Assembly: GCF_003990975.1 (NCBI RefSeq)
Contig: NZ_RZJR01000010.1
Span: forward strand, 62,001 to 126,000
Direction of reading: 5' to 3'
Source: Cohnella sp. AR92
GTDB lineage: Bacteria > Bacillota > Bacilli > Paenibacillales > Paenibacillaceae
DNA length: 64,000 nucleotides
The notes under the pieces were generated by a model. That model was not told the DNA's origin. It ran no database searches and worked only from the letters and a program-made list of their open reading frames with translations. This document shows, in pieces, positions 34,035 to 42,203 of the stretch (its first letter is position 1; each line of letters opens with the position of its first letter). The translations under genes and the position numbers were made by a program.

Positions 34035-34427
34035 TTGCCAAAATATAATGAGAAAGCGGATACGCCGAAGTCTTTCAAACCGGGAATATTCGTTGACTTC
34101 TCCAAGATCGACGATGAATCCATCCCGGATGAAGTGATCAAGAAATTAAAAGACAACCTAGAAGCTCTCCTAGACAAGAACGTAGAGGAGTTCAAAGCCG
34201 GTCTCCTTGAAGGGCATGATACAGAGGGGAATATGGGCTATATCTTAGACGAGAATCAATACCGATTTACGGACATTGCCGAAGCTAAATACTTTCCTGA
34301 CAACAACAGCATCATGATCTCATTATCCGTTCAAAGGTTAAGAGAAGGGCAAGTAGATGACGGAAGCATAACGTATTACTTCAATCTGGACAAAGCAGGA
34401 GAATGGAAAATCGTGTTGATTGACTGA
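34035..34427 (+). pseudogene. Unknown protein, probably truncated at its 5' end
   Basis: The frame gives 130 residues from a TTG codon, with no ribosome site before it and a stop only nine codons further upstream. The protein is acidic and soluble-looking (GIFVDFSKIDDESIPDEVI, ending WKIVLID) with no signal peptide, although the late beta strands resemble a small secreted or lipoprotein domain. I do not recognise the family. The frame begins only 30 bp after the cstR terminator, so the true start and any leader seem to have been lost when the two segments were joined. It may still be expressed from the TTG. Confidence 0.4.
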
Positions 34428-34448
34428 CGGGTCCAAGCAAACTCCTGC

Positions 34449-34492
34449 GCACCCGCATAGGGTAGAGGAACATTCCTCTGCCTATGGGGTGC
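34449..34492 (+). promoter_or_regulatory. Hairpin that covers the ribosome site of the next gene
   Basis: Imperfect stem between GCACCCGCATAGGGTAGAGGA and TTCCTCTGCCTATGGGGTGC. The only Shine-Dalgarno-like string, TATGGGG, lies in the 3' arm, 7 nt before the ATG at 34497, so folding would hide it. It might instead be a terminator stem of the preceding frame, but no T-run follows. Confidence 0.45.
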
Positions 34493-34496
34493 TTAA

Positions 34497-35063
34497 ATGG
34501 CTAAACGAGCCGCTCAGCAGCGAATACCTACCGCGACCATTCTGCAAAGCGTGGCTAAGGCCATGCTGCCTTTCTATAACGAAATCGCCCGCAACGGGAC
34601 TTATGCCGCCAGTTGGTCCAAGGCGGTCATCGACGCCGACCTGGACCGGATGCAGAAGCTGCTGCGGCAAGTCTCTCCTTCGATTGGCGATTCTCTCGGC
34701 TCGAACGCGATCGGCTATTTTATCTCGTTCTCGTTCGCCGATCCGGACGTCTCCTATACGAATGGAACGACGATCCCTCCGGGGAGCGTGCAGTTCTTCT
34801 TCGAGACGCGCGTGCACCGCGCCATCGCAAGAAGCGTATTGCCGTTCTACCGTAAGATCGCGACGTCCCGAGCTTTCGCTCTGGCATTGGCCAAGGCGAT
34901 TCGCCAGAGAGAGGTGTTATCCGTTAGACGGCTGACTCGATCCCTCGTTCGAACGGCGGCATTAAGGTCGGTGACGATCGAAGACTCCGGGATCGCCTTG
35001 TCTTTCAAGCATTCCTTCAGCAGGTACTCTTACCGCAATCTTCTTCTTCTCGAGGGCGAATAA
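34497..35063 (+). CDS. Unknown protein with two internal repeats
   Basis: Protein of 188 residues that I do not recognise. It is basic and has two similar units: ILQSVAKAMLPFYNEIARNG then SFADPDV in the first half, and RAIARSVLPFYRKIATSRAF then GIALSFK in the second. Each unit begins with a helix containing LPFY, continues with a helix rich in K/R/L and ends in a short strand. There is no signal peptide or transmembrane helix. The start codon follows a hairpin that may control translation. It lies between the sulfur locus and the lasso cluster, and no functional link can be shown. Confidence 0.6.
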   Translation: MAKRAAQQRIPTATILQSVAKAMLPFYNEIARNGTYAASWSKAVIDADLDRMQKLLRQVSPSIGDSLGSNAIGYFISFSFADPDVSYTNGTTIPPGSVQFFFETRVHRAIARSVLPFYRKIATSRAFALALAKAIRQREVLSVRRLTRSLVRTAALRSVTIEDSGIALSFKHSFSRYSYRNLLLLEGE

Positions 35064-35142
35064 TGCTTTTCTAGTAAACGGAATGGCCGTATACCTTCTC
35101 TATTACCCGGTAATAATGATAGTAATAGAAGGAGGGAGAGGC

Positions 35143-35406
35143 ATGATTACGAGGCCGTTCAACGTATTGCTCACGTTCAAGACGGGCAAGCAGAGAGTCG
35201 TGACGATCGTCGATTGCGACGGGTTCGTCGAGCTGCAGAACCGATGCTACAAGGGGAATTTTCTTCTTTATCCAGCGCTGGGCTTCTCGTTCAAGGTGTC
35301 GGAGATCGCGACGATGGAACCCACCTCGGAGATGACGGAGGACCTGCAGGGCCAGCTTGAACTGTATGATTGGCTTGAGACGGGCGAGACGAACGATAGC
35401 CATTAA
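35143..35406 (+). CDS. Small unknown protein
   Basis: Protein of 87 residues. The ATG at 35143 has GAAGGAGGGAG upstream; the longer frame from 35083 lacks such a site. Predicted beta-rich N-terminal half (FNVLLTFKTGKQRVVTIVDC) and an acidic C-terminus (LELYDWLETGETNDSH). It is about the size of a lasso RRE protein and lies 230 bp before the lasso cyclase, but it lacks the PqqD-like pattern I would expect (no Leu-Asn-x-Thr/Ala-Gly or Ile-W motif), so I leave it unassigned. Confidence 0.55.
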   Translation: MITRPFNVLLTFKTGKQRVVTIVDCDGFVELQNRCYKGNFLLYPALGFSFKVSEIATMEPTSEMTEDLQGQLELYDWLETGETNDSH

Positions 35407-35435
35407 TCTTAATTTGTTGGATCAATAAACAAAGT

Positions 35436-35480
35436 AAAACGGCGGCTTTGGGCGTACTTTTCCCTTAGTGACGCCGTTTT
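35436..35480 (+). terminator. Terminator before the lasso cluster
   Basis: Stem AAAACGGCG / CGCCGTTTT with a long loop, followed by T. Confidence 0.6.
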
Positions 35481-35634
35481 TCCGCATCCAATTTTCCCTA
35501 TGGAATTCCTCCGTTTATACCCCTTCCTGCTAGTCTCGTATACTCCTCTCGTGGCATTTGAATTTTCGCCCAGTCTGCTATAATTGTCCCCAAAAGCAGG
35601 TGGATCCCCGGATCCGCCGCAGGATTGGAGAACT

Positions 35635-37560
35635 ATGACGGCAATAGCTGGAATCGTTGCGGATAACGAACCCGTCTCTAGCGAGGCGGCGGAGAAGATG
35701 ATGGAGGCGCTCGGCAGATACCCTTCCGATCAGGTGCGAACCTGGCACAACGGGTCTGTGTTCCTGGGCTGCCACGCGCAATGGTTCACGCCCGAGTCGG
35801 TGCAGGACCGGCAGCCGTGCGGCAATCGTCGGCACGGGGCGGTGATTACGGCTGACGCGATCATCGACAATCGGGAGGAGCTGTTTAACCGGCTTCGGAT
35901 CGAGCATGCCCTTCGGAAGCGGATGACGGACAGCGAATTGATTCTAGAGTCTTACCTCCAATGGGGAGAGGAGGCTCCGAAGTCTATCATCGGAGACTTC
36001 GCCTTCGTCCTATGGGACGGTCGGAGACGCCGATTGTTCGGCGCTCGCGATCTGGCGGGGAGCCGGACGCTGTATTATGCTCATCGTCCGGGGCGGTTCG
36101 CTTTCTGCACGGTGATGAATCCGCTGTTCGCCGTGCCCGGCGTCCGTCGGGAACGGAACGAAGCTTGGCTGGCCGAGTTTCTCGCGATCCCGATCGTCCT
36201 GGACACGATCGACGTTCGCTCCACGGTGTACCGCGATATCGAACAGCTTCCCCCGGCTCATTCCTTTGTCTACGAGAACGGCCGTCTAAAGATCGACCGC
36301 TACGGAACGCTGGCGGCCGATGTGCCGAAGTTGAAGCTGAAGTCGAACGGCGACTATGAAGAGGCTTTCCGCGAGGTGTTCCGGGAAGCCGTGACGTCGA
36401 AGCTCCGAACCCACCGGAAAGTCGGCGCAAGCCTAAGCGGAGGGCTGGATTCGGGGGCCGTCGTCAGCTTCGCGGCGGGGCCGCTGCGAAGGGAAGGCAA
36501 GACGCTGCACACGTACAGCTTCGTTCCCCGTCCGGACTTTGCGGATTGGACCCCGAACGGGATGACGGCGGACGAGAGGCCTTATATCCAGTCGGTCGTT
36601 GACCATGTGGGTCATCTAACCCACGCCAACATGGACTTCCCGGATCGGAACCCGTACGAAGAGATCGACGATCTGCTCGAATGGATGGAGACCCCCTACA
36701 AATTTTTTGAAAATTCGTACTGGTTCAAAGGAATCCTCGAACAAGCGGGCAAGCACGATGTCGGCATCCTGTTGAACGGCGGAAACGGCAACTACAGCAT
36801 CTCGTGGGGACCGGCCCTGGATTACTACGCCCGGCTCCTGCGCAGGCTGCGCTGGGTACGCCTTCATCGCGAGCTGCGACAATACGGAAGACGGATGCGG
36901 CTCGGAAGATCGATCCTGCTTCCGCACATTGCCAAGCTTGCTTTCCCGTTCCGCTCATCCCAGCCGATGCCGAACGACATTCCCCTGCTGATCCATCCGG
37001 AGCTGGCGGAACGCACCGGCGTCTTCGAAAGGCTGAAGGGCCATGATGTCGGGCTAAGCGACCTCCGGATGGACGACTTCGACGCGAGAACGGATCAGTT
37101 CGACAACCTGTCGATCCTGAACCATCAGGGGACGTCATCGACGAAGCTGTCGCTGCGGTACGCCGTTCGCGAGAGGGACCCGACCGTGGATCCGAGAGTC
37201 GTTCGCTTCTGCTTATCCGTGCCGGTCGAGCAGTACGTTCAGAACGGCATGGATCGCGCTCTCGTGCGGAGGGCGACCGAGCATTATCTGCCCGATAAGA
37301 TCCGGCTCAACCAACGCGTTCGGGGCGTGCAGGGGGCAGATTGGATCCATCGGGTGATCCCGTTATGGGGCAGGATCGCGGAGGAACTGGACAGGCTGTG
37401 CCGCGATCCCCAAGCCGGGCACTATCTGAACGTGAAGCAGATTCGCGCTTCTATGGCGGCTATCGGGGACCTGCCGCGGCCGGAGCAGGCCTATGACCGG
37501 CATGCGAGACTGCTCATGCAGAGCCTGATCGCGTATCGCTTTATCCGGCAAGGCTCCTGA
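35635..37560 (+). CDS. Lasso peptide macrolactam synthetase (asparagine synthase-like C protein)
   Basis: Cyclase of 641 residues that should adenylate the ring Asp side chain of the precursor and close the macrolactam with Gly1. The N-terminal glutaminase-like half begins MTAIAGIV, where asparagine synthetases have a catalytic Cys at position 2; its loss is typical of lasso cyclases. The ATP-pyrophosphatase half carries SLSGGLDSGAVVSF (SGGLDS at 268-273) and later NQRVRGVQGADW and RFCLSVPVEQYVQNGMDRAL. The ATG is placed at 35635 before TAIAG. The gene lies 27 bp upstream of the precursor gene, an order with the cyclase first. Confidence 0.88.
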   Translation: MTAIAGIVADNEPVSSEAAEKMMEALGRYPSDQVRTWHNGSVFLGCHAQWFTPESVQDRQPCGNRRHGAVITADAIIDNREELFNRLRIEHALRKRMTDSELILESYLQWGEEAPKSIIGDFAFVLWDGRRRRLFGARDLAGSRTLYYAHRPGRFAFCTVMNPLFAVPGVRRERNEAWLAEFLAIPIVLDTIDVRSTVYRDIEQLPPAHSFVYENGRLKIDRYGTLAADVPKLKLKSNGDYEEAFREVFREAVTSKLRTHRKVGASLSGGLDSGAVVSFAAGPLRREGKTLHTYSFVPRPDFADWTPNGMTADERPYIQSVVDHVGHLTHANMDFPDRNPYEEIDDLLEWMETPYKFFENSYWFKGILEQAGKHDVGILLNGGNGNYSISWGPALDYYARLLRRLRWVRLHRELRQYGRRMRLGRSILLPHIAKLAFPFRSSQPMPNDIPLLIHPELAERTGVFERLKGHDVGLSDLRMDDFDARTDQFDNLSILNHQGTSSTKLSLRYAVRERDPTVDPRVVRFCLSVPVEQYVQNGMDRALVRRATEHYLPDKIRLNQRVRGVQGADWIHRVIPLWGRIAEELDRLCRDPQAGHYLNVKQIRASMAAIGDLPRPEQAYDRHARLLMQSLIAYRFIRQGS

Positions 37561-37587
37561 AGCACCGACCGAAAGGAGGTGAGACAG

Positions 37588-37731
37588 ATGAAGAAAGAGT
37601 GGAACCAACCGACTCTCGAAGTTCTGGACGTCAGCCAGACGTTCGGCGGCCCGCACGGCTTGTTCCCGGACCGCAACGGCAAAGGCGGGAACAACGGCCA
37701 TCCTCATGCTCCGCTTCCTCAAGAATCCTAA
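37588..37731 (+). CDS. Lasso peptide precursor, paeninodin-type
   Basis: A 47-residue gene starting 8 nt behind the strong site AAAGGAGGTGA. The leader MKKEWNQPTLEVLDVSQTF has the W/YxxPxLxxL recognition pattern for an RRE protein and Thr18 at position -2, the hallmark of lasso leaders. The predicted 28-residue core starts GGPHGLFPD: Gly1 and Asp9 can form a nine-residue ring, leaving a Gly/Asn/His/Pro-rich tail. The core ends in PLPQES with a C-terminal Ser, as in paeninodin, whose terminal Ser is phosphorylated by an HPr-kinase-like enzyme; such a kinase is the next gene. Core boundaries are inferred from family rules. Confidence 0.88.
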   Translation: MKKEWNQPTLEVLDVSQTFGGPHGLFPDRNGKGGNNGHPHAPLPQES

Positions 37732-37856
37732 GAGGTGAACGAATGGCCATATCGGAGGGTCCTCCTGCCTGCATGGGATAGGATAGGGCCCTTCTTTTGT
37801 CGGAAAACAGCTCCCGCGTGCCGGGACTTTACATACAGGCAGGAGAGGTGAGGTAG

Positions 37857-38795
37857 ATGACAGCAGCGGCGGCGCCCGTTCGATACACCGCATTCGGCTT
37901 GCGGATAAGAAGCGAATATCCTCTGCCCGAGCTGTTGCGGACCACGGAACAGGAAGGCGAACCCGATGTCGAGATCGCGATTGGAGACTTGTCCGGGGCT
38001 TGGAACCGATACGGGGGGCCGGACGATTATTATGCTTACCCGGACGATGAATTCTTGTTCCGCGTCCCCGAAGTTGCCATCTTCGGAGTTCGCGGCGGCA
38101 AGCATATAACCGTGTCTCCGTTCGCCGAAGCGGAGGAGAAGAGCATTCGCCTCTATCTGCTGGGGACGTGCATGGGCTCCATTCTGATGCAGCGCGGGAC
38201 GCTGCCCCTTCACGGAAGCGCGGTGGAGATCAACGGACGGGCCTACGCGTTCGTCGGAGAATCGGGGGCGGGGAAGTCCACGCTGGCTCGGGCCTTCTTG
38301 AGCCGCGGCTATCGGCTTCTGAGCGACGACGTCATCGCGGTATCGCAAAGCGCGAATGGAGGCTTCCCCATCGTCATGCCCGCCTACCCTCAGCAGAAGC
38401 TGTGGCGGGAGAGCATGGACCGGCTTGGCGTGGAGCCCCGCGGCTCCCGTCATTTGTACGAATCCAAGTATGCCGTCCCCGTCGCGTCCGGCTTCGCCGC
38501 GGAAGCCCTGCCCTTAGACGGGATCTTCGAGCTCGGCAAGACGGAGGGGAGAGAGGCGGAGCTCTCGCCCTATCGGGGGCTCGAACGGCTGGCGATTCTT
38601 CGGCTGCATACGTACCGTCCTTTTCTGATCCCGCGTCTAACCGGAGAACAGTGGCATCTGTCGGCTATTGCCGGGCTCTCGAGTCAGGTCGATCTGTATC
38701 GCATGCGAAGGCCTTCGGCCGGATTCTCCGCGTACGAGCTGGCGGAACGAGTCTTGGAGACGGTTCTTGAAGGAGAGAAGGTCATGCGCGGATGA
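37857..38795 (+). CDS. HPr-kinase-like lasso peptide kinase
   Basis: Protein of 312 residues with a C-terminal HPr kinase-like catalytic domain. The P-loop is AFVGESGAGKSTLARAFLSR (Gly134-Thr142), with LLSDDVIAV and LHGSAVEINGRAY around it. In Paenibacillus the equivalent enzyme (PadeK) phosphorylates the C-terminal Ser of the paeninodin precursor. The precursor here ends in Ser, which supports the same reaction. The start is ATG behind AGGAGAGGTGAGG. The stop overlaps the start of the exporter gene by 4 bp. Confidence 0.87.
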   Translation: MTAAAAPVRYTAFGLRIRSEYPLPELLRTTEQEGEPDVEIAIGDLSGAWNRYGGPDDYYAYPDDEFLFRVPEVAIFGVRGGKHITVSPFAEAEEKSIRLYLLGTCMGSILMQRGTLPLHGSAVEINGRAYAFVGESGAGKSTLARAFLSRGYRLLSDDVIAVSQSANGGFPIVMPAYPQQKLWRESMDRLGVEPRGSRHLYESKYAVPVASGFAAEALPLDGIFELGKTEGREAELSPYRGLERLAILRLHTYRPFLIPRLTGEQWHLSAIAGLSSQVDLYRMRRPSAGFSAYELAERVLETVLEGEKVMRG

Positions 38796-40624
38796 GAAGC
38801 GTCGAGAAGCTGGGAATCGGGCCTGTGCTTGTCTACCTGAAGCAGCTTCACGTCTTTGCGGGGCGAAGGTTGTATTTGAATCTGATAGGAACCATGGTCG
38901 TCAGCATGCTCGAAGGGATCGGAATTTTCCTTCTGGCTCCCATGCTGAGCCTGATCGGGCTGATGGATTCGTCCGCGGGCGGCATTCCTTTGCTCTCCGC
39001 CATCGCAGAACCGCTTCGGAAGCTGCCTTCCGACGGTCAGCTGCCTGCCGTGCTTGCCGTTTTCCTTGTTCTTGTATTGGGCCAAGGGCTGCTGCAGCGG
39101 CAGCTGACCGTCCGGAATTCCGAATTGGAGCAAGGCTTTATCCGGCAGCTCCGGATGAACATCTATAAGGGACTGTTGCAGTCGAACTGGTCGTTCTACT
39201 TGCGGCATCGCAAGTCTGATTTTATCCATCATGCGACTTCCGAGCTGCCCCGGGTGAGCTTCGGCGTGTTCATGTTCCTGCAGCTATTGACCAATATCCT
39301 GTTCACGCTGATCCAGATCGGCTTCGCGCTATGGCTGTCGGTCCCGCTCACGTTGGCGGTGCTGTTGTGCGGGGCTGCTCTTGTCGTCTTCTCCCGTTCC
39401 AAGGTGAGCCGATCGAGAGCGATCGGACAAGAGACGACCGAGCTGATGCAGCTCTACTTGGCCGGGATGACCGATCACTTGGGCGGCATCAAGGATATCA
39501 AGAGCAACCGGATGGAGAAGCCTCATCTGGCCTGGTTCCAAGCTCTGTGCGGCCGGCTGGAGAGCAATATCGTTCAGTTCACGCGGTTGCAGTCGGCCTC
39601 CCGATTCCATTACAAAGCGGCCTCGAGCCTCCTCATCGCGGGCTTCGCTTATTTCGCCTTCGCGGTTGTCCAAGTCCAGGCGGAGACTCTCTTGTTCATC
39701 GTTCTTATTTTCTCGCGCTTGTGGCCGAAGTTCTCGGCGCTGCAGTCCAATCTGGAGCAGCTCGCCCAGACGCTTCCCGCTTTCCGGAACCTTGGGGAGA
39801 TGCAGCGGGAGGTCGAGGCTTCCCGGGAACCGGAGCTGCCCGAGCCGGGGCACCCGGATGCCGGGCGCTCCGTCACACAAGGCTTCGAGCTGCGGGACGT
39901 CTTCTTCCGGTATGACCTCGAGCAGTCCAGCTATGCTCTTCAAGCGGTCAATCTGCGCATTCCGGCCAATCGGATGACGGCCATCGTCGGGCGATCGGGC
40001 GCGGGGAAGAGCACCTTGATCGATATGCTGATCGGGCTCATCCAGCCGGAGCGAGGGCAGGTGCTCGTCGACGGCAAGCCTCTGGAAGCGAGCGATTCGT
40101 ATGAGCTGAGGCGGGCCGTGAGCTACGTCTCGCAGGATCCGTTCCTGTTCCATGAGAGCGTGAGGTACAATCTATCCATTGCCGCGCCGGACGCGAGCGA
40201 AGACAAGATCTGGGAGGCGCTGCGTTTCGCCGCGGCGGATACGTTCGTCAAGAAGCTTCCGCAGGGGCTCGACACGATGCTGGGAGACCGGGGGGTTCGT
40301 CTATCCGGAGGGGAGAGGCAACGGATCGTGCTGGCGAGAGCGATCCTGCGCCGGCCCTCCATTCTTATTCTGGACGAAGCGACCAGCGCGCTGGACAGCG
40401 AGCACGAAGCCAGCATCCAGCAAGCGCTGGAACGGCTGAAGGGGAGCATGACCCTTATCGTGATCGCCCATCGTCTGTCGACGATTCGGGGAGCGGATCA
40501 GGTCGTCGTGCTGGACGACGGAACCATCGTGCAGCGAGGGGGCTATACGGAGCTTGCCGACGACCGGAACGGCTTGTTCGGCAAGCTGCTGGCCTATCAG
40601 GCAGGAGCTAGAAAATCGAAGTAA
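38792..40624 (+). CDS. ABC transporter, lasso peptide exporter (D protein)
   Basis: Half-transporter of 610 residues with a fused membrane domain (about 1-330) and nucleotide-binding domain (about 370-610). Motifs seen are Walker A IVGRSGAGKSTLIDM, signature LSGGERQRIVLARAIL and Walker B ILILDEATSALDSE. There is no N-terminal C39 peptidase, so it exports the mature peptide rather than trimming the leader. It should also give self-immunity. Translational coupling to the kinase gene supports a single lasso operon that ends here. Confidence 0.9.
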   Translation: MRSVEKLGIGPVLVYLKQLHVFAGRRLYLNLIGTMVVSMLEGIGIFLLAPMLSLIGLMDSSAGGIPLLSAIAEPLRKLPSDGQLPAVLAVFLVLVLGQGLLQRQLTVRNSELEQGFIRQLRMNIYKGLLQSNWSFYLRHRKSDFIHHATSELPRVSFGVFMFLQLLTNILFTLIQIGFALWLSVPLTLAVLLCGAALVVFSRSKVSRSRAIGQETTELMQLYLAGMTDHLGGIKDIKSNRMEKPHLAWFQALCGRLESNIVQFTRLQSASRFHYKAASSLLIAGFAYFAFAVVQVQAETLLFIVLIFSRLWPKFSALQSNLEQLAQTLPAFRNLGEMQREVEASREPELPEPGHPDAGRSVTQGFELRDVFFRYDLEQSSYALQAVNLRIPANRMTAIVGRSGAGKSTLIDMLIGLIQPERGQVLVDGKPLEASDSYELRRAVSYVSQDPFLFHESVRYNLSIAAPDASEDKIWEALRFAAADTFVKKLPQGLDTMLGDRGVRLSGGERQRIVLARAILRRPSILILDEATSALDSEHEASIQQALERLKGSMTLIVIAHRLSTIRGADQVVVLDDGTIVQRGGYTELADDRNGLFGKLLAYQAGARKSK

Positions 40625-40658
40625 CGGAAGCCCCTAAAAGGGCACCGCATCGACAGTC

Positions 40659-40690
40659 AAGTGCCCCTATTCTCATGAACAGGGGCACTT
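40659..40690. terminator. Bidirectional terminator between lasso operon and aroK
   Basis: Perfect 10-bp stem AAGTGCCCCT / AGGGGCACTT with a 12-nt loop between convergent genes. Confidence 0.75.
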
Positions 40691-40715
40691 CTAGCTTTAC
40701 GTTGCATTTTTGATG

Positions 40716-41270
40716 TTACCGATCCTTCGCTTGCCACTGCTCCAACGTCTCCAGGATGCGATCGGCGACCTGTTCCGGGTTCAACTCATCCGTTAGCACC
40801 GCAGCATGGTTGATCGAGTACGTGCTCTTCCGGAGATTGAACAGCTCTTCGACCTCTTCCAGGGACTTGCTCTGCAGGAGCGGCCGATTCTCCATAAGAA
40901 GATGGTACCGGTTCTTCCACAGCTCCCAGGAGATGTCGAGGAAGAACACGTTGGAGGTAGCCAAGCAAGCCTCGCGAATCTCCTCCTGCATGAACGCGCC
41001 TCCGCCAAGGGAGACGATCTTCTTGCTCGTGTTCACGCATAAACCGGTGATGAAGTCCCTTTCCATCTCCCGGAATTTCGCTTCTCCGAATTGGCTGAAA
41101 ATCTCGCGAACGGGCATCCGGTAACGTTCTTCGATAGCCTGATCGGCGTCCACGAAGTCGCGGTTCAGCTTCTTCGCCAGCTCCAGGCCGACGGTCGTTT
41201 TGCCGACTCCCATGAAGCCCGTCAGAACGATGTTTCTCTCAAGAATGGGGACTGGCCTGTTTCGATCGAT
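40716..41270 (-). CDS. aroK: Shikimate kinase, probable AUC start
   Basis: Phosphorylates shikimate with ATP in the chorismate pathway. Only from an internal ATG at 41213 does the frame have a normal start, and that would begin MGVGKTTVG, cutting off the first beta strand and most of the P-loop lead-in. In frame upstream the sequence encodes IDRNRPVPILERNIVLTGFM, which is the normal shikimate kinase N-terminus (from memory, Bacillus AroK also has RERNIVLIGFMGVGKT). No ATG, GTG or TTG is available before the upstream stop; the best candidate is ATC at 41270 with GAAGAGAG 9 nt before it. Other motifs are DADQAIEERY, FREMERDF and SLGGGAF. The start is uncertain; the enzyme call is firm. Confidence 0.85.
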   Translation of the reverse strand: MDRNRPVPILERNIVLTGFMGVGKTTVGLELAKKLNRDFVDADQAIEERYRMPVREIFSQFGEAKFREMERDFITGLCVNTSKKIVSLGGGAFMQEEIREACLATSNVFFLDISWELWKNRYHLLMENRPLLQSKSLEEVEELFNLRKSTYSINHAAVLTDELNPEQVADRILETLEQWQAKDR

Positions 41271-41372
41271 GGCGAATCACTCTCTTCCGATTATTATCCC
41301 AATTATAAGGCGAATCGGAGGAGGCTTCAATTGGACATCCCGCTCTTCCGTTCAGGGTAATCCTTAATATGG

Positions 41373-41390
41373 TAGAATATTAATATTCTA
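41373..41390. promoter_or_regulatory. Perfect 18-bp AT-rich palindrome
   Basis: TAGAATATTAATATTCTA lies 27 bp before the stalk-domain protein gene, in the space shared with the divergent aroK. It looks like an operator for a dimeric repressor; which one is unknown. Confidence 0.5.
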
Positions 41391-41417
41391 ACAAAGTGTT
41401 GATAGGAGGAGCATTCG

Positions 41418-42104
41418 ATGAGCAAAAGGCTGCTGGGCGGTTTCCTGGTTATCCTATTGGCGTTATCCGTAACCTCTTCGGTGTCTGCGGATTCGCAGAA
41501 GTACAAGAATCTGCCGGTTCGGGATTTAGTGTGGAATGATCAGACGGCGAAGGCGACGGACGTGCCGGTCGTGGTGATGGATGGGCGCACGATGATTCCG
41601 GCTTACCTGTTCAAGCAATTCGGATATTCTCTCTCGTCAGTAGGCGATAAGGTTATCGTGAAGAATACCCAGAATGAGCGTTATATCCGCTCGGCAGGAA
41701 TTGCCCATTCGTTCGAGAGCTTCCTGTGGGAAGCCCAGAATTACGAGGAGCAGCTTTCGGACGCCGTATTGGAACGGGCAGCGAACGAGGAGATTCCGGA
41801 AGAGACCGTCAGCCGTCTTCAGGATCAGTTAAAGGCGCTGCAGCAGAGTTATCAGCTTCAAGCTCAGAACCTCAGCCAAACCCCGGCGAAGTTCGAGGAT
41901 TACTTCGAAGCCGGCAGATGGGCCGAAGGGATGATGACGGCCTATCGCGAGATGACCGAAGCTGGGGCAGAGTTCCTGAAGGAGGGGACGCCGGAATCGC
42001 TAAAGACCTACCGATCCAAGAAACAGAAAGCGCTGAAGGAACTGCAGGGCGCACAGCTAGCGGTCACGAAATTGTTCAATCGAAGCATGACGAAGATCCA
42101 GTGA
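41418..42104 (+). CDS. Secreted stalk-domain (copper amine oxidase N-like) protein
   Basis: Exported protein of 228 residues with signal peptide MSKRLLGGFLVILLALSVTS and cleavage near VSA-DS. A region at about 45-85 (VVVMDGRTMIPAYLFKQFGY, VGDKVIVKN) matches the copper amine oxidase N-terminal/stalk domain often found on Paenibacillus surface proteins. The rest is helical and charged and probably a coiled coil (PEETVSRLQDQLKALQQSYQ). No catalytic domain is seen. A perfect palindrome lies upstream. Its role is unknown; a wall-associated structural part is likely. Confidence 0.7.
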   Translation: MSKRLLGGFLVILLALSVTSSVSADSQKYKNLPVRDLVWNDQTAKATDVPVVVMDGRTMIPAYLFKQFGYSLSSVGDKVIVKNTQNERYIRSAGIAHSFESFLWEAQNYEEQLSDAVLERAANEEIPEETVSRLQDQLKALQQSYQLQAQNLSQTPAKFEDYFEAGRWAEGMMTAYREMTEAGAEFLKEGTPESLKTYRSKKQKALKELQGAQLAVTKLFNRSMTKIQ

Positions 42105-42203
42105 CGTTTCCCATGACGCCATCTTTTCTTTTCCCTCACCATAACCCGACTCCCTGATTAAACTGCATTACATCCAGTAGAGCGGGCGCGATGGAGGGAT
42201 TCG

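Noticed and set aside
35143-35406. Small protein as lasso B1 (RRE)
   Set aside because: The size fits but the PqqD-like sequence pattern is missing; a structure-based search would be needed to revive the idea.
37743-37782. Mini frame after the lasso precursor as a second precursor
   Set aside because: It encodes only about a dozen residues (MAISEGPPACMG) with no leader motif and no ring Asp or Glu.
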